Source of the DNA: Sorangium cellulosum | Lineage (GTDB): Bacteria; Myxococcota_A; Polyangia; Polyangiales; Polyangiaceae | Reading direction: 5' to 3' | Assembly: GCF_001589285.1 (NCBI RefSeq) | Contig: NZ_JEMA01000904.1 | Coordinates: 1-43,012 of the forward strand | DNA length: 43,012 nucleotides | Notes under the pieces: model-generated | The model's input: the letters and a program-made list of their open reading frames with translations, nothing else | Database searches by the model: none | What the model was told of the DNA's origin: nothing | Shown: positions 41,821 through 43,012 of the stretch, in pieces | Position numbering within the stretch: the stretch's first letter is position 1 | How the letters are laid out: each line of letters starts with the position of its first letter | Made by a program: the position numbers and the translations under genes

Positions 41821-43012
41821 TCACCCCCCGCGCCCGCGGAAGATCGCGTGGCGGAAGTAGTTGATCTGGCTCTTGGCGAACTCCTTGGCCGCGTCCAGCC
41901 GGTCCCCGTCGCGCGACGAGCTGCGGATCAGGAGCTCCCCGTTCTCGTAGAGCTCCCGCGTCTTGCTCCGCTGGAGCTTCCCGCTCGACGTCTTCGGCAG
42001 CACGCCCATCCCGACGGCCACCACGTCGTCGACGGTGAGCCCCATGGCCTGCTGCACAACGCGGCGCACCTCGCCCTTCAGCGCCTGCTTCTCCTGCTCG
42101 TCCGACGCCCCCGTCTCGAAGGCGATCACCACCCGCTCGCGGTCGTTGTGCGGCTTCATCGTCCCGAACGCGATGACGTTGCCCTTCCGCACCCCGGAGA
42201 CGCGGCTCGCCTCCCACTCGAGGTCCTGCGGGTAGTAGTTGCGCCCGTTGACGATGATGACCTCCTTCGAGCGCCCGCAGATATAGACCTTGCCCTCCGC
42301 CAGATACCCGAGGTCCCCCGTCCGCAGCCACCCGCCCGCGAACGCCTCCTTCGTCATGTCCGGATCATTGAAGTACCCGGGCATCACGCTCGGGCCCCGC
42401 AGCCTGAGCTCCCCGACCTCGCGATCGCCGAGCGGGCGCGCGCTCTCCGCGTCGTCCGACGCGAACACAGCGATCTCGTGCCCCTCGAACGCCGACCCGC
42501 ACTGCACGAGCGCCGACGCGCCGTCGCTGTCGGCCGGGACGGGCACCGCCTTGCCCTCCTTCCAGAGCGTCTCGCCGTCGACCGAGTCGGTCTGCAGCCC
42601 GGTCCCGAGCGCGCTGAACGACACAGCCAGCGTGCTCTCGGCCATCCCGTACGAGCAGACGAACGCCTTCTCGTCGAACCCGACCGGCGCGAACTTCTCC
42701 GCGAACGCGCGCAGGTTGTCCGCCCGGATCGGCTCGGCGCCGCAGCCGGCCACCCGCCACGTCGAGAGATCCAGCCCCGCCATGTCCTGCTCCCGGATCC
42801 GCTTCACGCAGAGCGCATAGGCGAAGTTCGGGCCGAACGACACGTTGCCCCGGTGGCGCGTGATCGTCTCCAGCCAGCGCACCGGCCGCTTCAGGAACAG
42901 CAGCGGAGGCAGGAATGACACCGTGTTGACGTAGTAGAGCGGCGCGATCACGAAGCCGATGAGCCCCATGTCGTGGTAGAGCGGCAGCCACGACACGCCG
43001 GTGTCCACCGAC
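41821..43012 (-). CDS. Fatty-acyl-AMP ligase (partial, starts beyond the window)
   Basis: The frame is open through the right edge, giving about 397 C-terminal residues of a protein that is usually ~580. It begins inside VSWLPLYHDMGLIGFVIAPLY, a hallmark of fatty-acyl-AMP ligases. SFGPNFAYALCVKRI, CSYGMAESTLAVSFS, GWLRTGDLGYLAEGKVYICGRSKEVIIVNGRN and LPKTSSGKLQRSKTRELY follow; the SGK Lys is the expected catalytic Lys of adenylation. Such enzymes activate fatty acids as adenylates and hand them to a carrier protein in polyketide or peptide synthesis. Its first ~180 residues and any carrier partner lie to the right. Nothing coding is seen in 41701-41820. Confidence 0.9.
   Translation of the reverse strand, partial: SVDTGVSWLPLYHDMGLIGFVIAPLYYVNTVSFLPPLLFLKRPVRWLETITRHRGNVSFGPNFAYALCVKRIREQDMAGLDLSTWRVAGCGAEPIRADNLRAFAEKFAPVGFDEKAFVCSYGMAESTLAVSFSALGTGLQTDSVDGETLWKEGKAVPVPADSDGASALVQCGSAFEGHEIAVFASDDAESARPLGDREVGELRLRGPSVMPGYFNDPDMTKEAFAGGWLRTGDLGYLAEGKVYICGRSKEVIIVNGRNYYPQDLEWEASRVSGVRKGNVIAFGTMKPHNDRERVVIAFETGASDEQEKQALKGEVRRVVQQAMGLTVDDVVAVGMGVLPKTSSGKLQRSKTRELYENGELLIRSSSRDGDRLDAAKEFAKSQINYFRHAIFRGRGG

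Overview
The window is very GC-rich and gene-dense. It carries many lipoproteins with Gly/Ser/Pro-rich linkers, a TonB-dependent receptor, roadblock and ParA-type signalling proteins, and GTG/ATG starts that overlap the preceding stop. This is what the chromosome of a large-genome myxobacterium looks like, most likely Polyangiales (Sorangium/Polyangium-like). That placement rests on sequence style and gene content only; no rRNA or marker gene is present. I see no tRNA, rRNA, CRISPR array, insertion sequence or prophage.

Layout. 1-7207 is an accessory, lipoprotein-rich stretch: the tail of a large protein, a lipoprotein with a NALSA pentapeptide repeat, an AraC-type regulator, a GH16 beta-glucanase lipoprotein, a 5'-truncated outer-membrane-protein gene, a TPR protein and a SUKH (SMI1/KNR4) protein. 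7397-13703 holds a thiolase/metallo-beta-lactamase-fold pair, a DUF2515 protein, a Bcp/PrxQ peroxiredoxin without its resolving cysteine, and a secreted GH81 beta-1,3-glucanase. 13717-18647 (minus strand) is a compact set: a receiver-only response regulator, a circularly permuted ATP-grasp, an alpha-E protein, and a class-II-amidotransferase/transglutaminase fusion. It resembles the amidoligase-type peptide-modification loci known from comparative genomics. 18955-20853 is a ClC channel with CBS domains.

21061-28104 is mostly housekeeping: small hypothetical genes, a lipoprotein, glgC, a metallophosphoesterase, prmA-rsmE and a lipoprotein hydrolase. 28518-32949 (minus) is a three-gene operon: a TonB-dependent receptor fused to a TonB C-terminal-type domain, followed by two lipoproteins that share a short motif, one with an EF-hand loop. 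33208-37581 holds a small TPR-like gene and then a tightly overlapping four-gene operon: ParA/MinD-like ATPase, roadblock/LC7 protein, a second roadblock-like protein and a tandem V4R-like protein. This is the best candidate for an undescribed system. The rest holds a decayed DUF1080 fragment, a fibro-slime lipoprotein, a stand-alone thioester reductase, an organophosphate-type MFS transporter and a fatty-acyl-AMP ligase that runs off the right edge.

How the genes may work together. The GH16 and GH81 enzymes point to beta-glucan degradation outside the cell. The TonB operon points to uptake of an unknown ligand with surface lipoproteins. The fatty-acyl-AMP ligase, transporter and reductase could activate, move and reductively release a lipid or peptide product. 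The ParA/roadblock/V4R operon looks like a sensor that controls a positioning or switching ATPase. All of these links are inferred from domains and gene order.
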